A DNA stretch of 64,000 nucleotides from Alistipes sp. (GTDB taxonomy: Bacteria; Bacteroidota; Bacteroidia; Bacteroidales; Rikenellaceae), in contig JAFXIS010000017.1 of assembly GCA_017532885.1 (NCBI GenBank), positions 1-64,000 on the forward strand. Direction: 5' to 3'. A model generated the notes under the pieces. The model had not been told where the DNA came from, did no database searches, and was given only the letters and a program-made list of their open reading frames with translations. Of this stretch, positions 42,341 to 51,681 are shown piece after piece (position 1 is the first letter of the stretch; each line of letters starts with the position of its first letter). The position numbers and the translations under genes were made by a program.

Positions 42341-42497
42341 GCGTAACGCAGAAGTTCGCCTAAATCGCATCTCTCAAAAGTGGCTTAAAAGGATGAAATT
42401 CAAGGCTTGCGACGCTTGAAAAACCGCAGCATACTTGGCGTATGTGAGGATTTTGAAAGCGAGCGTAACGCAGAAGTTCGCCTTTTAAGCCACTTTT
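42341..42497. repeat. Repeat cluster around a REP-like core
   Basis: A perfect 20-bp direct repeat (42341-42360 and 42462-42481) and a perfect 18-bp inverted repeat (42375-42392 and 42480-42497) surround a REP-like core at 42417-42452. It lies between the convergent esterase and asd genes. Confidence 0.8.
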
Positions 42498-42501
42498 GCA
42501 A

Positions 42502-43509
42502 CTATTTGCGGTTCTTTATAACCCACTCAGCAATCTGAATTGCATTCAGGGCTGCACCCTTCTTAATCTGGTCGGCAACGCACCAAAAGGTAAGTCCATT
42601 CTTCGAAGCGATATCCTTACGCACGCGACCTACATATACGGGGTCTTTACCTGCGATAAAGAGCGGCATAGGATAGACCTTATTCATTGGCTCATCCATC
42701 AATATAATGCCCTCGCTCTCGGCAAATGACTTGCGTGCCGCCTCAACGCTAACCTCCTCAGCAGTCTCAACCCAAATACTCTCCGAGTGAGCGCGCATAA
42801 CGGGAACACGAACACAAGTAGCCGACACCTCGACATCCGAGTGCATAATCTTGCGTGTCTCGTTATACATCTTCATCTCCTCCTTTGTGTAGTCGTTCTC
42901 GGTGAATACATCAATATGAGGAATGACATTATATGCCAACTGATAAGCGAACTTCTCGACCGTAGGCTCCTCGCCCGCAACCAGCTGTCGGTGTTGCTCC
43001 TCCAACTCAGCCATAGCCTGCGCACCGCCACCACTTGCCGACTGATATGTAGCTACATGCACGCGCTTGATGTGCGAAAGGCGCTCGATAGCCTGCAATG
43101 CCACAACCATCTGAATTGTAGTGCAGTTGGGGTTAGCAATGATTCTGCGCGGAGCATTCAAGGCATCTGCAGCATTTACCTCCGGCACAACCAAAGGCAC
43201 ATCCTCGTCCATACGGAATGCGCTCGAGTTATCAATCATCAAGGCTCCATATTTTGTAATTGTCTCGGCATACTCCTTCGAGGTAGAGGCTCCAGCCGAT
43301 GTGAGGGCAATATCTACATCTTTGAAATCGTCGTTATGCTGCAACAATTTAACCTCATATTCCTTGCCGCGGCACATATATTTTCGTCCTGCCGAGCGCT
43401 CCGAGCCAAACAACACGAGCTCATCAAAGTGAAACTCCTCTCTCTCGTTCAAAATGGTCAAAAACTCCTGACCTACGGCGCCACTTGCGCCAACAATAGC
43501 AATTTTCAT
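42502..43509 (-). CDS. asd: Aspartate-semialdehyde dehydrogenase
   Basis: A 335-residue enzyme that makes aspartate semialdehyde from aspartyl phosphate, the branch to lysine/diaminopimelate, threonine and methionine. It has the nucleotide motif [12 protein letters not shown] at the N-terminus, the catalytic Cys in [12 protein letters not shown] (about 128) and the active-site His in [11 protein letters not shown]. Standard length. It lies 28 bases after the class A PBP gene on the same strand, joining diaminopimelate supply to peptidoglycan synthesis. Confidence 0.96.
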   Translation of the reverse strand: MKIAIVGASGAVGQEFLTILNEREEFHFDELVLFGSERSAGRKYMCRGKEYEVKLLQHNDDFKDVDIALTSAGASTSKEYAETITKYGALMIDNSSAFRMDEDVPLVVPEVNAADALNAPRRIIANPNCTTIQMVVALQAIERLSHIKRVHVATYQSASGGGAQAMAELEEQHRQLVAGEEPTVEKFAYQLAYNVIPHIDVFTENDYTKEEMKMYNETRKIMHSDVEVSATCVRVPVMRAHSESIWVETAEEVSVEAARKSFAESEGIILMDEPMNKVYPMPLFIAGKDPVYVGRVRKDIASKNGLTFWCVADQIKKGAALNAIQIAEWVIKNRK

Positions 43510-43537
43510 ACTCCTAACTATTTATTTTTTACTCATA

Positions 43538-45943
43538 TTAATCGAAAAACTCGTCTACAACAACCTCTTGTGTCGTAAGCGAATCGGCCTCTATCGCCTT
43601 GGGGCAATCGTACGGCTCCCAGCCCTCGGGACGAGAGAATCGCGCCTGACGGCTCATGCCGAGCGACGGGTCTTTATAAATTTTGGTAAGGAACTCTCCC
43701 ACGATAGGCAGCGCCATAACACTACCCTCACCTTGCGCGCTCAAATGCACCGACTGATCCTCGCCACCGACCCACGAGCCGGCAACCAGAGCCGGAGTAA
43801 CGCACATAAACCACGCATCGCGGTTTTCGTTCGAAGTACCCGTCTTACCTCCGATATCCATATTCTCCATGCCATATTGCCATGCCAGACGACCTCCCGT
43901 ACCGGCTGTAATTACGCGTTGCAACATCGTAAGCATGGTATATGCCGTATGCTTATTCACGGCATCTTGCGACTGCGGAACAAACGACGAGATAAGATTA
44001 CCCTGCCTATCCTCGATGCGCGTAACGAAAATCGGGTCGATATGCACGCCCTCATTCACGAAGGTCGAATAGGCGCTCACCAGCTCATAGACATTTGACT
44101 CAAAAGCACCCAAGCACAACGCATAGGCGGGATATATAAAGCTCTTAATACCCATATTATGCAGGAAGTCTGCAACGGTTTCGGGTTGCTTTGCCTGCTT
44201 CATAATCCACGCCGAATAGTTATTGCGCGAATTTGCCAACCCCCAATACAGCGGATGCAGAACGCCATCGTACTCGACATTTCCTGCCTCCTTTGGCGAC
44301 CAGATACCTGCCGGAGTTTCAATCGACACAGGCAAATTAGGAGCCATAGTACAAGGCGTAAGACCCAACTGGTCGATAGCGAAAGTATAGATAAACGGCT
44401 TCGCCGTAGAGCCTGTTTGGCGCTTACCCTGCTTTGCCATATCGTACTTAAAGTAGCGGAAATTAGGTCCTCCGACATAGGCTTTGACATGGCCCGAGCG
44501 GGGGTCCATAGCCACCAGGCTTGCGCGCATAATGCGCTTATGGTGCAGGATTGAGTCACGCGGCGTCATGATGGTATCGCGCTCACCTTTGAAGGTAAAG
44601 ATGCGCATTCGACACTTCTCGCCAAATGAAGCAAAAATCTCCTTCTCCGACTTCCCGTCGCGCTTCATTTCGCGATAACGGTCCGAATTTTTCATTGCGC
44701 GCTTAATTATAGCCTCCCTATCCTCCGGCTCAACATCTTGGAACAGCACACCCGTATTTCGCACCTGACGATCCATGCGAGGCTGGATAACACTCTCCAA
44801 CTGCTTCTGCACAGCCTCCTCGGCATAGCGTTGCATAGCGGGGCTGATTGTGGTATAGATACGCAAGCCATCACGATAGATGTTATAGGGAGTACCATCA
44901 GCCTTGGTGTTTTTATGACACCATCCGTAAATCGGATTTTCTTCATACTCCTTCAGGGCCTGCTCGTAGTCCCAATCTGTAAGATATTGACGACGCGTCG
45001 GGCGCTTGGCATTCATCGTCTGGCGCAACATCTCGCGGAAATAGGTCGCCTCGCCACTATTATGGGTGATGGGGCGATAATTGAGCAATATTGGCAGGCC
45101 GCTGAGCGAATCACACACCGATTGCGAGATAGCTCCGGCACTACACATACGGTTGAGCACCAAATTACGGCGCCGCAAAGCATTGTCGGGATTCAGCACC
45201 GGAGAGTAGCGCGTCGGGGCATTTACAACACCCACCAAAACCGCTGCCTCCTGAACATTCAGTTCATCGGGAGATTTTCCGAAAAATGTTGCCGCCGCAG
45301 ACTTTATACCATACGCATTTGAGCCATAGCCCACCGTATTGAGATACATTGCAGCAATCTCCTCCTTTGTATAGTTGTGCTCCAGTTTCAAAGCCGTAAT
45401 CCACTCCTTGAACTTCGACTGTACCAACTTCATCGTACGCGAGAGTTTGCTGCGGTTGCGCACCGTATCACGCGGGAAGAGGTTTTTCGCCAACTGCTGG
45501 GTGATGGTACTACCGCCACCCTGCGAAGAGTTGCGCAGCAAGATAGTCTTAACTCCGACACGGAACAACGAAGGGATATCTATACCCGAATGGCTGCGAA
45601 AGCGGATATCCTCCGTAGAAATCAACGCCGCTACTACGGGAGGAACGCGATATCCGTCAAGTATGATGTGAGCCGTAGAGTCCTGAGGGAACATATCCTC
45701 ATACTGCACATACGAGCGATTCTCGACAAAGAAAGTTCCAATAACATGGCCATTATCGCCATAAATCTCGGTTGCCAAGTTACTCTTCGGATTCTCCAAC
45801 TCCTCGAACGAGGGCATACGGCCAAACACGCCCATAGCCGCCAAAGTAAGCATCAAAAACAGCATTACAACGGGAGTGAACGCCACAATCCACATCGCAC
45901 GGATTATATTTTTCTTCTCCTTGAAAATATCTTTTATCTTCAT
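43538..45943 (-). CDS. Class A penicillin-binding protein (transglycosylase/transpeptidase)
   Basis: An 801-residue PBP1A-type enzyme. It has one transmembrane helix (about 16-40), a GT51 glycosyltransferase domain with ISTEDIRFRSHSGID, GGSTITQQLAKNLF and the donor-site lysine region, then a transpeptidase domain with GSTAKPFIY (SxxK), SRNNYS (SxN) and GKTGTS (KTG). It polymerises and cross-links peptidoglycan on the periplasmic side. Probable promoter at 45973-45980; asd is cotranscribed. Confidence 0.96.
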   Translation of the reverse strand: MKIKDIFKEKKNIIRAMWIVAFTPVVMLFLMLTLAAMGVFGRMPSFEELENPKSNLATEIYGDNGHVIGTFFVENRSYVQYEDMFPQDSTAHIILDGYRVPPVVAALISTEDIRFRSHSGIDIPSLFRVGVKTILLRNSSQGGGSTITQQLAKNLFPRDTVRNRSKLSRTMKLVQSKFKEWITALKLEHNYTKEEIAAMYLNTVGYGSNAYGIKSAAATFFGKSPDELNVQEAAVLVGVVNAPTRYSPVLNPDNALRRRNLVLNRMCSAGAISQSVCDSLSGLPILLNYRPITHNSGEATYFREMLRQTMNAKRPTRRQYLTDWDYEQALKEYEENPIYGWCHKNTKADGTPYNIYRDGLRIYTTISPAMQRYAEEAVQKQLESVIQPRMDRQVRNTGVLFQDVEPEDREAIIKRAMKNSDRYREMKRDGKSEKEIFASFGEKCRMRIFTFKGERDTIMTPRDSILHHKRIMRASLVAMDPRSGHVKAYVGGPNFRYFKYDMAKQGKRQTGSTAKPFIYTFAIDQLGLTPCTMAPNLPVSIETPAGIWSPKEAGNVEYDGVLHPLYWGLANSRNNYSAWIMKQAKQPETVADFLHNMGIKSFIYPAYALCLGAFESNVYELVSAYSTFVNEGVHIDPIFVTRIEDRQGNLISSFVPQSQDAVNKHTAYTMLTMLQRVITAGTGGRLAWQYGMENMDIGGKTGTSNENRDAWFMCVTPALVAGSWVGGEDQSVHLSAQGEGSVMALPIVGEFLTKIYKDPSLGMSRQARFSRPEGWEPYDCPKAIEADSLTTQEVVVDEFFD

Positions 45944-45972
45944 ATCTCCAATTTTGCTAATGTTCCAAGATG

Positions 45973-45980
45973 CAAAGTTA
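45973..45980 (-). promoter_or_regulatory. Promoter -7 box of the PBP-asd operon
   Basis: TAACTTTG on the minus strand, 29 bases before the PBP start; it fits TAnnTTTG. No clear -33 TTG. Confidence 0.5.
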
Positions 45981-46021
45981 TAAATTTTTCGCAGATATAT
46001 CCATGGTCTAAAAAGTTGTTT

Positions 46022-46043
46022 TGAATTTATTGAAATAAATTCA
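46022..46043. repeat. Perfect 10-bp palindrome
   Basis: TGAATTTATT-GA-AATAAATTCA, upstream of the PBP promoter in the gap between the PBP gene and the 989-residue gene. AT-rich; could be an operator or a chance hairpin. Confidence 0.4.
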
Positions 46044-46146
46044 TGCTACCATAAGGATAAATATCGACGCAACAGCCGAAAACAAGCCGCGCAAACCCTT
46101 CCTCTGCACGACAACACAATAACGGGAATATCGAAAAAAGATTGCC

Positions 46147-49116
46147 TTAGAACGGCAGTGCCATACCTGCCGAGAAGAACATTCCGCCCTCATTGGGACG
46201 ATATACCGACAATGTCAAAGCCATAGTCGCCGCAGCAGGACTGCTAAAGAGGTTAAAGTCGAAGGTAAGGTCGCCTCCTATCGAATTTATGCGATGCCAA
46301 TCACGGCGCACGCTACCATTGGTTGCGAATTTTTGGTTCTCATATTGCGCCACATCCAAGCCTATATTCAGTCGTATGCGCTTCACATAAATCATACCTC
46401 GCCAGCCACCCTCGGGATAGCATAACGGGAGCTGATAATTAAGTGAGGCGGCGATATAGTTACGATTCTCAATCTGCGTAGCATCGAAACCTCGCGGCAG
46501 GAGTTTTGTCGAATTAAAGGTCAATGCCGAGAGGGCATCATTACTCTGAAAACCTCCAATTGAGTGTTGATATGCCACGGCAAGCGACAAACTGTTATGC
46601 TTGGCAAATCCCGGAGTATATACTTTGGCATACAACGCCAACAAATCGCTAAACTTTCCATCGGCAGGATTCATCGCATAGCTCGCTGTGGCGACTAAGC
46701 CCCACGGAGGCAGGAAATCGCGATGCGACAGACGCACAACATCTTGATATCCAAGCGAGAACGATGTCAGATGCAGACCCTCGGCATAGCCTATCTTGGC
46801 AATATTGCTAATGCCGTCGGCATCTATTTGCAGATTACCCGTATTGGCAACCAGACCATTTGAGTAGTTCCAACCTGCCGACGCCACAAAATAGCGAGTA
46901 TGATATCCCCTCTGGAACATCAACGGCAGCTGCACATCTACACCCAACGAATAGTATTTCCCCAACGAAGCAGGCATCGGGAATTCAATCTTATGTGTAT
47001 CGGGATTATAGACATAGACAGGATACATCTTTTGGTGACCTCCGTAAGTGGCATTCAGGCTTATGGTTGGGCCCAATCCGTAATATCGCAACTTTGCACG
47101 CAGGATACTGCCTTGACGATGGCTATATCCATAACTGAAGAATCCCTGCATCGATGAAAGCAGGTTCTGAGTCATTGCCGTAGCTCCCAAGTTAAAACTT
47201 ATCGCCCCCTCCTCGCTAAGAGCAAAGGGGTCATACGATAACGGCGCCCAGCTATGGAAATTAAAGAGCGTCAAGCCCTTGCGATAACGCTTCTCCTTGC
47301 GTGTCACACCACTAACCACACTATCCGGCGGCACAATACTCACCGAATCCAGATTTACAACATTCCACTTTGTACGCGGAGGATTTACCACATTTCTCGG
47401 CAGACGCGAATACCCCACCTCGCGTAAAAACTTATCCTCGCGTTGCAATGCCGGATGATAACCCAACGAATCATATGTTGTCATCAGGATATTCCCGTCA
47501 GCCGCAGGTGCAACATCGAACGAGCCGTATGACGACTCTGTAAGTTGATACTCCACGCCGCTCTGTAAATCCAGGCAGTGAATTTCATCCCGACCCGACG
47601 CTATCGAGCCAAAATATAGCTTTCCATCCTCAGCACGGAGTTTACTCAATGTAATGTAAGCAGGCGTAGTTACCCTCTCCACATTACCCTCACTATCTAT
47701 GCCGGCTATCCACATACCCTCATCACCCGTAACAATGCAGTAGAGGCGTCGGGTCGTATTATCCCACGCCAACGAGTGAACCTCCTCACCAAACGGGAAA
47801 ACAACAGGTCTGCCGTCACCCATAGCGTGCTGTATGGTATAGATGCCGCAGGGGTCGTACTCTACCCACGCCATATCTCCTTTGTCGTCAAATGTGGGAT
47901 ATAATACATTCCGATGCAGATTGACCGTACGCGGACGCAAATCGCCCAAATCCATATAACAGAGCTGCGATCGCACGCGCTCGGCAAAGAGCAGTCCGCG
48001 ACGATACTCGGTCCACCATACCCTATTGCGAAGGCTATCGTAGACGGGGCGTGTAGAGACCTCGCCGACATAACTCAAGCGCCGTTCCATACCACTCTCG
48101 GCATCCAACGCCACAAACCGCGTGGGGTTATCCAAATCTTTTTTCAGCGACACAACCTCACCACCTATCCACAACGGGTCGGAGTAGGTCGTATAGCTCG
48201 TAAAGCGAGGCGTCGCAAGCATGCGGCTGCTATTTTCGGGCAGAGGAGTCTTTGTCCAAAAATCATTCAACGATTGGAAGGTCTCTTGAAAAAGCGTATG
48301 GCCTGTAAAGCCAAACAGTCGCCTCATGCGCCAATCCTCAGAGATTATCATCCATGGCTTACGAGGGCCATAAGCCGCCATATCGTTTGCCATAACGCGC
48401 CCGACCTTCTCGTTGCCATAGGCGACCATCTGGTATCCGAGCTGATAGTGGTCGGGGATATAATCACGGTACGAGCCACAGAAGAATTTATCCGTATTAT
48501 GATATTTCTTCACGATATTACCCATAGCTCTGAACTCAAGCGTAAAGCGAGGCTGCAAGGCACGACCAAACGATGATACTTCGGTTTCAAACTGCGTAGC
48601 ATCGCCCTCCATCATCCACAACGGCATAAAGACAAGTCCAATAGTGGAACTCTGCTCTCCCAGGAGGTATGATAAAAATTTTACCACTCCCACATTGAGA
48701 TTATTGTACTGCACAGCATGACGATACTCATGCGCCGAAAGCTGCTTGAGCCAAGGCATCGAATAACCATCTATTGCCGGCGAGGAGAGGAACTCCACGC
48801 GTTTCGGTAGCCACATCACAAGTCCATTGGAGCGCATATTCTCGGGATGCACGACAAATGGCAAATCCAAAGGTGGCAGCTTAAAGCCGTAGCCTATGTA
48901 GGGTTTTAATACTTCCGTAAAATAGAGGGTTGTAAGACCAACCTTCTCGGCATGCGAAGGATATATTACCGTCGAGCGCTCGGTCGAGGATTTCATCCAC
49001 TTAAATGTAACAGGGTCGGCACCCCAACTATAATATTGGGCGCCGGCTCTCTGCGTAGCAAAAAGCAGAAGAATGAAAATCGTAATATATCGCAAAAAAT
49101 GCTTCACTGCCGACAT
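46147..49116 (-). CDS. Large exported protein: HEYRH metalloprotease-like, propeller and barrel parts
   Basis: A 989-residue protein with a signal peptide ending QRAGA-Q (about 26). Residues about 100-190 carry LSAHEYRHAVQY (HExxH) with WMMEGDATQFETE downstream, the spacing of a gluzincin zinc site. Residues about 300-590 are WD40-like or TolB-like beta-propeller blades (RLYCIVTGDEGMWIAGIDSE). The last about 330 residues alternate amphipathic strands and end in Phe (SAGMALPF), like an outer-membrane barrel or surface-antigen end. So it may be a barrel-anchored protease facing the periplasm or surface. Domain borders are estimates, and enzyme activity is unproven. Confidence 0.75.
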   Translation of the reverse strand: MSAVKHFLRYITIFILLLFATQRAGAQYYSWGADPVTFKWMKSSTERSTVIYPSHAEKVGLTTLYFTEVLKPYIGYGFKLPPLDLPFVVHPENMRSNGLVMWLPKRVEFLSSPAIDGYSMPWLKQLSAHEYRHAVQYNNLNVGVVKFLSYLLGEQSSTIGLVFMPLWMMEGDATQFETEVSSFGRALQPRFTLEFRAMGNIVKKYHNTDKFFCGSYRDYIPDHYQLGYQMVAYGNEKVGRVMANDMAAYGPRKPWMIISEDWRMRRLFGFTGHTLFQETFQSLNDFWTKTPLPENSSRMLATPRFTSYTTYSDPLWIGGEVVSLKKDLDNPTRFVALDAESGMERRLSYVGEVSTRPVYDSLRNRVWWTEYRRGLLFAERVRSQLCYMDLGDLRPRTVNLHRNVLYPTFDDKGDMAWVEYDPCGIYTIQHAMGDGRPVVFPFGEEVHSLAWDNTTRRLYCIVTGDEGMWIAGIDSEGNVERVTTPAYITLSKLRAEDGKLYFGSIASGRDEIHCLDLQSGVEYQLTESSYGSFDVAPAADGNILMTTYDSLGYHPALQREDKFLREVGYSRLPRNVVNPPRTKWNVVNLDSVSIVPPDSVVSGVTRKEKRYRKGLTLFNFHSWAPLSYDPFALSEEGAISFNLGATAMTQNLLSSMQGFFSYGYSHRQGSILRAKLRYYGLGPTISLNATYGGHQKMYPVYVYNPDTHKIEFPMPASLGKYYSLGVDVQLPLMFQRGYHTRYFVASAGWNYSNGLVANTGNLQIDADGISNIAKIGYAEGLHLTSFSLGYQDVVRLSHRDFLPPWGLVATASYAMNPADGKFSDLLALYAKVYTPGFAKHNSLSLAVAYQHSIGGFQSNDALSALTFNSTKLLPRGFDATQIENRNYIAASLNYQLPLCYPEGGWRGMIYVKRIRLNIGLDVAQYENQKFATNGSVRRDWHRINSIGGDLTFDFNLFSSPAAATMALTLSVYRPNEGGMFFSAGMALPF

Positions 49117-49126
49117 TTGAGTTAGA

Positions 49127-49468
49127 TTAATTACCAGCCTTCTTACACTTATAACCGGCCACTGTCAGCAACTCCACCACTCTATCGCGATGGTCGCCCT
49201 GAATGATTATCTCGCCATCCTTCGCCGAGCCTCCGACGCCACACTTACTCTTGAGCATACGCCCCAAATCAGCAAGGTCGTCATCCGAGCCCACGAATCC
49301 CTTTACCAAAGTCACAACTTTGCCACCGCGCTGCTTGCGGTCCAACCACACACGCAGGTTCTGCTGCTGTGGTGACAAGGTCTGCTGCTGAGGCTCCTCA
49401 TCCACCTGATATTCAAAGTCGGGATTGGTGGAATACACCATACCCAAACGCTGCTTCCAATCGTTCAT
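49127..49468 (-). CDS. SUI1/YciH-family translation factor
   Basis: A 113-residue eIF1-like protein. The SUI1 domain covers the C-terminal about 80 residues: DRKQRGGKVVTLVKGF, LKSKCGVGGSAKDGEIIIQG and VVELLTVAGYKCKKAGN. Bacterial YciH proteins affect start-site choice and translation under stress. ATG 49468 (MNDWKQRLGMVYST) was chosen over the longer TTG start at 49534, because the promoter box at 49508-49515 lies between them. It follows just upstream of the 989-residue gene (10-base gap), probably as one transcript. Confidence 0.88.
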   Translation of the reverse strand: MNDWKQRLGMVYSTNPDFEYQVDEEPQQQTLSPQQQNLRVWLDRKQRGGKVVTLVKGFVGSDDDLADLGRMLKSKCGVGGSAKDGEIIIQGDHRDRVVELLTVAGYKCKKAGN

Positions 49469-49507
49469 CTCTAAAAGATTTTTACCCTCTTTTGGTCTTC
49501 CTCGAGG

Positions 49508-49515
49508 CAAAAGTA
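49508..49515 (-). promoter_or_regulatory. Promoter -7 box of the SUI1 gene
   Basis: TACTTTTG on the minus strand, 39 bases before ATG 49468. It decides the start in favour of that ATG. Confidence 0.5.
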
Positions 49516-49552
49516 GTTCTTTTCCCGCCTTCAAGGATAGAAAATAAGAGTT

Positions 49553-49560
49553 TATATTTG
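49553..49560 (+). promoter_or_regulatory. Promoter -7 box of the DUF4435 gene
   Basis: TATATTTG, 36 bases before ATG 49597. It rejects the long in-frame extension from 49369. Confidence 0.55.
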
Positions 49561-49596
49561 GTGCAAATTTACTATTTTATTATTTTTACGACAAAT

Positions 49597-50652
49597 ATGA
49601 AACGCAGTTCGAAGCATAAATATCAATATAACCCCTTCCGAGATGGGTGTTTGCAGGGCGAAAGATCGCTACCGCAGACCATTGACGATGGGCGTGAGCA
49701 GGTGCAGGTATTTGTCGAGGGGTATGAGGATGTCGCCTTTTGGCGAGGCATTTTCGACCACTTCGACAACCCCTATTTGCGTTTTGAGATATCGGTGCCG
49801 AATCGCGAAGACCTGCCCAAAGGCAAAAAGGTTCTGATGTCGATGATTCCGCGCTCGAATGAACATCTGCTGCTCTGTGTGGACTCCGACTTCGATTACC
49901 TATTTGGCGAGCGCACCGAGCAATCGGCGCAGATAAACTCCGCGCCCTACATGTTCCACACCTACACCTATGCAACGGAGAATTACCTGTGTTATGCCCC
50001 TTCGTTGCACAATGTATGTGTAAAGGCGACAAAAAACGACAGCCATATATTTGACTTTGTGCAATTTATGGCGGAGTATTCTCGCACGATATACCCCGCA
50101 TTTCTGTGGTATGCCTACTCGGCACAACTCTCTTCGGAGAATATTTTCACGCTCGTAGATTTCAAAAATACCGTGAGGTTGGGATATTTGGAGATTGAGA
50201 AAAATGGCGCCGACACCATAGCATGGCTCTGCCGCAATGTACAGCGGCGCATCGCTCGTCTTGAGAGCGAACATCCAGAGATGATTGAAGATTTGAACTC
50301 GTTTGCCGACCATCTTTTAGGCAAGGGCGTAACACCCGAAACTACCTACCTCTATATGCACGGCCACACACTCATGGATAATGTAGTTATGGTTATGCTT
50401 AACACCGTATGCGACAGATTAAGGCAGATGTCGGTAGCGAAAATCAACTCTTCGAAGAAGGAGGGGCTTCCACTGCGCAACGAGATGAGCAATTATATGA
50501 ACTCGCTACGCTCGATACGCGATGTGCTGCTCGACAACGAGAACTACACCTCCTGTCCGTTATATAAGGCCTTAAAAAGTGATATTCAGCGATATATCGA
50601 CTCTACAATTGCAGGTATAATCGCCCGCAAAGAGCAGGGCCTAAAGCCTTAA
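49597..50652 (+). CDS. DUF4435 (TOPRIM-like) protein without an ATPase partner
   Basis: A 351-residue cytoplasmic protein. The N-terminal part has the TOPRIM-like glutamate in VQVFVEGYEDVAFWRGIF and the acidic pair in LLLCVDSDFDYLFG, followed by FHTYTYATENYLCYAPSL, the usual DUF4435 pattern. DUF4435 proteins include the AriB nuclease of PARIS anti-phage systems, which is paired with an AAA ATPase AriA. Here no ATPase gene is adjacent, so it may be an orphan effector or have a housekeeping role. The start ATG 49597 fits the promoter and conserved content. It is flanked by a SUI1 gene (divergent) and ferritin (convergent). Confidence 0.78.
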   Translation: MKRSSKHKYQYNPFRDGCLQGERSLPQTIDDGREQVQVFVEGYEDVAFWRGIFDHFDNPYLRFEISVPNREDLPKGKKVLMSMIPRSNEHLLLCVDSDFDYLFGERTEQSAQINSAPYMFHTYTYATENYLCYAPSLHNVCVKATKNDSHIFDFVQFMAEYSRTIYPAFLWYAYSAQLSSENIFTLVDFKNTVRLGYLEIEKNGADTIAWLCRNVQRRIARLESEHPEMIEDLNSFADHLLGKGVTPETTYLYMHGHTLMDNVVMVMLNTVCDRLRQMSVAKINSSKKEGLPLRNEMSNYMNSLRSIRDVLLDNENYTSCPLYKALKSDIQRYIDSTIAGIIARKEQGLKP

Positions 50653-50694
50653 GGCGAATGTTCTGCGCAAATCGACACCATCGCTACTTCCATC

Positions 50695-50743
50695 AAAAAA
50701 AAACAGAGAGGACTCGCATCATTTGATACGAATCCCCTCCTCT
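50695..50743 (-). terminator. Terminator of the ferritin gene
   Basis: On the minus strand, GAGGAGGGGATTCGTATC ... GATGCGAGTCCTCTC (imperfect) followed by nine T. Confidence 0.8.
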
Positions 50744-50790
50744 ACACACTAATTACCTATTAATTACCCAATCAATTTAACTTAAAAGTT

Positions 50791-51312
50791 CTATTCTGTG
50801 GTTGCCAAAGGCGAAGGTGTCGTATATGTACGAGCAGCCAACTCCTTGTCAATCATATAAAGTCCAAATTTATCGCCATCAACCATACGCAACTGGTCGA
50901 TTATATCGCGAGCATTCTCCTCTTCCTCCACCTGCTCATCCACAAACCATGTAAGCATGCTGCGTGATGCGTGGTCCTTTTCCTCAATTGCAATATTATA
51001 TAGGTCGTTTATCAGAGAGGTGACTTTCTGCTCATGCTCAAGCGTCTTTTCGTACATCGCCAGAGGTGTACTCCACTCAGTCTGAACAGCATCAATAGCA
51101 GCCAACACTACTCGACCACCACGGGCATTCACATAATTCATCAGAATCTGTGCATGGTCCTGCTCCTCCTTGAACTGAATTGCAAACCAATTTGCAACAC
51201 CCTTCAACCCCTTGGCAGATGCATCCATCGACATCGAAAGATAGAGGTATGCCGACCACAGCTCGGCGTTGATTTGAGCATTGAGCGCATCCTGCATTTT
51301 TACGCTTAACAT
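50791..51312 (-). CDS. ftnA: Ferritin
   Basis: A 173-residue bacterial ferritin that stores iron in a 24-mer shell. The ferroxidase residues are visible: the N-terminal Glu in NAELWSAYLYL (about 17), the EEQDHAQ pair (about 50) and the second-half EHEQKV and DEQVEEEENA. A promoter with TATATTTG and a TTG at 20 bases lies upstream, and a strong terminator follows, so the gene is monocistronic. The C-terminal tail (TTPSPLATTE) is slightly extended. Confidence 0.95.
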   Translation of the reverse strand: MLSVKMQDALNAQINAELWSAYLYLSMSMDASAKGLKGVANWFAIQFKEEQDHAQILMNYVNARGGRVVLAAIDAVQTEWSTPLAMYEKTLEHEQKVTSLINDLYNIAIEEKDHASRSMLTWFVDEQVEEEENARDIIDQLRMVDGDKFGLYMIDKELAARTYTTPSPLATTE

Positions 51313-51681
51313 AATCCGAAAGTTTTATAAGTTTAATTTGTTTGTTTTTATTTGCTACAAATATAGCTATTATCATACAATAATACAACACTTTTCATAT
51401 CAAAATTATTTATATTATGATAAATAAAAATTATCGCAACAACCTTTTAGCGCAAGAAATGCGCCACACTCACAAAAAATGCCTAAATTTCGCGACAATT
51501 TCCCCAACAAAAAAACGCCCAAAACCCTCGCTTAATATTTTCAATATTATTTTTCAGTCGGCATAGCATTATTTTCCCCGTCGCAAAGCACATTATTCTA
51601 CTATTTTTTGTAAATTTGCAGAGATTTTGATTAAGTTTTAGAAAACTAATAATAAAACAGATAAAAAAATACATTTAAGTC
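51313..51681. other. 369-bp AT-rich divergent gap with promoters
   Basis: No gene. It holds the ferritin promoter (51358-51388, minus) and, at 51611-51618, TAAATTTG as a probable fumarase promoter. The rest is AT-rich with only short palindromes (AATATT twice near 51536). Confidence 0.65.
51358..51388 (-). promoter_or_regulatory. Promoter of ferritin
   Basis: TTG (51388-51386), 20 bases, TATATTTG (51365-51358). Forty-five bases of leader precede the ATG. Confidence 0.65.

Noticed and set aside
49369..50652. PARIS anti-phage system
   Set aside because: Only the DUF4435-type gene is present; no AriA-like ATPase is adjacent, so the full system cannot be claimed. The N-terminal extension from 49369 lies upstream of the promoter.
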